DNA of 64,000 bases from AP-15 sp963735445 (GTDB lineage: Bacteria > Pseudomonadota > Alphaproteobacteria > ATCC43930 > CGMCC-115725). The position numbers were made by a program, and so were the translations under genes. Every line of letters begins with the position of its first letter. Positions within the stretch are counted from its first letter, which is position 1. A model generated the notes under the pieces. The model had not been told where the DNA came from, did not search any database, and worked only from the letters and a program-made list of their open reading frames with translations. Below are positions 63,077-64,000 of the stretch, in pieces. The DNA lies in contig CAVTLC010000031.1 of the NCBI GenBank assembly GCA_963735445.1, positions 1-64,000 of the forward strand, in the 5' to 3' direction.

Positions 63077-64000
63077 ATGAACCAGACAGCGCAGCCGCAG
63101 CGGGCGGGGATGACGCCGGTCCGGATCGAGGAGGTGGCGGAGGTGCTGGCCTTGCACCCGACCTTTGCCCATTTCGATCGAGCAGCGTTGCACGCGGTCG
63201 CCGCCCATTGTGGCTTCGCCCGCTTCGCGGTCGGCGAAACGATCATGCGCCAAGGAGATCCCGGCAATTCCGCCTATCTGATCCTGGAGGGCGAGGCCGA
63301 TGTCTTTGTCGAGATCCCGGCGGGCCGCATCCCGATGGCGACCCTTGGCCGGCATGCCACGATCGGCGAACTCGGCGCCTTTACCGACATGCCCCGCACC
63401 GCAACCGTTGTTGCCCGCACCGAACTCGTGACATTGCGTATCGAGCGCGAAACATTGATGAGCCTTGCCGCCGATTTCCCGGCGATCCCGGTCGCCGTGA
63501 TTGCCGAGCTTGGCCGGCGACTGCACAGCATGAACATGCCGCTCGCCTATCTGACCTACGCGGCGGGCGCCCTCGCGCGCGATGAGTACGACGCCGAAAT
63601 CCTGAAAGAATTGACCGACCAGCAGGGCGAACTCGCCAATTTCGCCCGCGTCTTTGCCAACATGGCGGCGGAAATCCGCGACAAGCAGCAGCGCCGGCAC
63701 GAGATCGAGGCCGCCGCCGATCTGCAGAAATCGATCCTGCCGGGGCCGCTGGCGCGCGACGGCGCCGCTCGCGCCGTGGACCTGCACGCCGAAATGCATC
63801 CGGCGCGCGACATCGGCGGAGATTTCTACGATTACCATCTGCTCGGCGACAAACGGCTCGTCGTGACCGTCGCCGACGTCTCCGGCAAAGGGATCCCGGC
63901 GGCGTTGTTCATGGCCGTTTCGCGCACGGTATTGCGATCGGTCGCTGGGATCGACGACATGGCGGCGGCGATGCGGGACGCCAACCGCCTGCTATCGGCC
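63077..64000 (+). CDS. Cyclic-nucleotide-binding / PP2C (SpoIIE-type) phosphatase, 3' truncated by the window
   Basis: At least 308 residues before the window ends. Residues about 20-140 are a cNMP-binding-type beta-roll: FAVGETIMRQGDPGNSAYLIL, GEADVFVEIPAG, ATIGELGAFTDMPRTATVVA. A helical linker with DKQQRRHEIEAAADLQKSIL follows, then the start of a SpoIIE phosphatase domain: HPARDIGGDFYDYHLLG (metal-binding Asp) and VVTVADVSGKGIPAALFMA. Such proteins dephosphorylate an anti-sigma antagonist in response to a signal. It is divergent from the alpha/beta hydrolase. The ATG at 63077 has GGAG 12 bases upstream. Confidence 0.85.
   Translation, partial: MNQTAQPQRAGMTPVRIEEVAEVLALHPTFAHFDRAALHAVAAHCGFARFAVGETIMRQGDPGNSAYLILEGEADVFVEIPAGRIPMATLGRHATIGELGAFTDMPRTATVVARTELVTLRIERETLMSLAADFPAIPVAVIAELGRRLHSMNMPLAYLTYAAGALARDEYDAEILKELTDQQGELANFARVFANMAAEIRDKQQRRHEIEAAADLQKSILPGPLARDGAARAVDLHAEMHPARDIGGDFYDYHLLGDKRLVVTVADVSGKGIPAALFMAVSRTVLRSVAGIDDMAAAMRDANRLLSA

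Overview
The window looks like a chromosomal segment of a high-GC alphaproteobacterium, perhaps Rhodospirillales or Rhizobiales. The evidence is gene content: a GapR-type DUF2312 protein, a SciP-like DUF1153 protein, DUF1244, aerobic-type cobalamin genes (CbiG-CobJ fusion, CobM), haem A synthase CtaA and a methylmalonyl-CoA mutase. No rRNA, tRNA, CRISPR array or insertion sequence was recognised.

Region 1 (1-5.9 kb) is accessory DNA, by eye less GC-rich than the rest. It holds three PEP-CTERM (exosortase substrate) genes, a kelch/galactose-oxidase-like exported protein and a divergent SciP-like protein, and it ends at the 3' stump of a luciferase-like monooxygenase gene. All three PEP-CTERM genes share one promoter design: a sigma-54 -24/-12 element, with a 19-bp palindrome (GTGTC-N9-GACAC) 50-63 bp further upstream. 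This is the most interesting signal in the window. It implies a small sigma-54 regulon whose enhancer-binding protein, probably PrsR-like, and exosortase are encoded elsewhere.

Region 2 (6-26 kb) is mostly housekeeping: a serine hydrolase, DUF1244, GapR, threonine aldolase coupled to a FecR-domain protein, cobalamin synthesis, CtaA, methylmalonyl-CoA mutase, CoaBC-Dut, an Rrf2 regulator with cysteine synthase, MoeB, HemC and a UvrD-type helicase. Cobalamin synthesis genes lie close to the B12-dependent mutase.

Region 3 (26-35 kb) is catabolic: a luciferase-like monooxygenase, three tandem paralogous FMN-dependent alpha-hydroxy-acid oxidases and two paralogous MFS carriers. Region 4 (35-46 kb) has a DUF1194 protein, ornithine/lysine decarboxylase, CinA/PncC, a cluster of CoA enzymes resembling alicyclic-acid (cyclohexanecarboxylate) degradation, a TIGR04282/TIGR04283 glycosyltransferase pair, a radical SAM protein and a GrdB-like protein. 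Region 5 (46-64 kb) has two DUF6134-like proteins around a PLP enzyme, a CoA-transferase pair, divergent 5-oxoprolinase genes (pxpA / pxpBC), an acyl-CoA ligase, lipoproteins, further monooxygenases and a truncated cyclic-nucleotide-binding/SpoIIE phosphatase.

A caution for any reader: at least eleven genes, including normally essential ones (coaBC, dut) and ctaA, carry single-base frameshifts, about thirteen in 64 kb. Several sit in short G or C runs. The simplest explanation is uncorrected indel errors in the assembly. Genes below are given with their restored extents and the break is stated in each entry.
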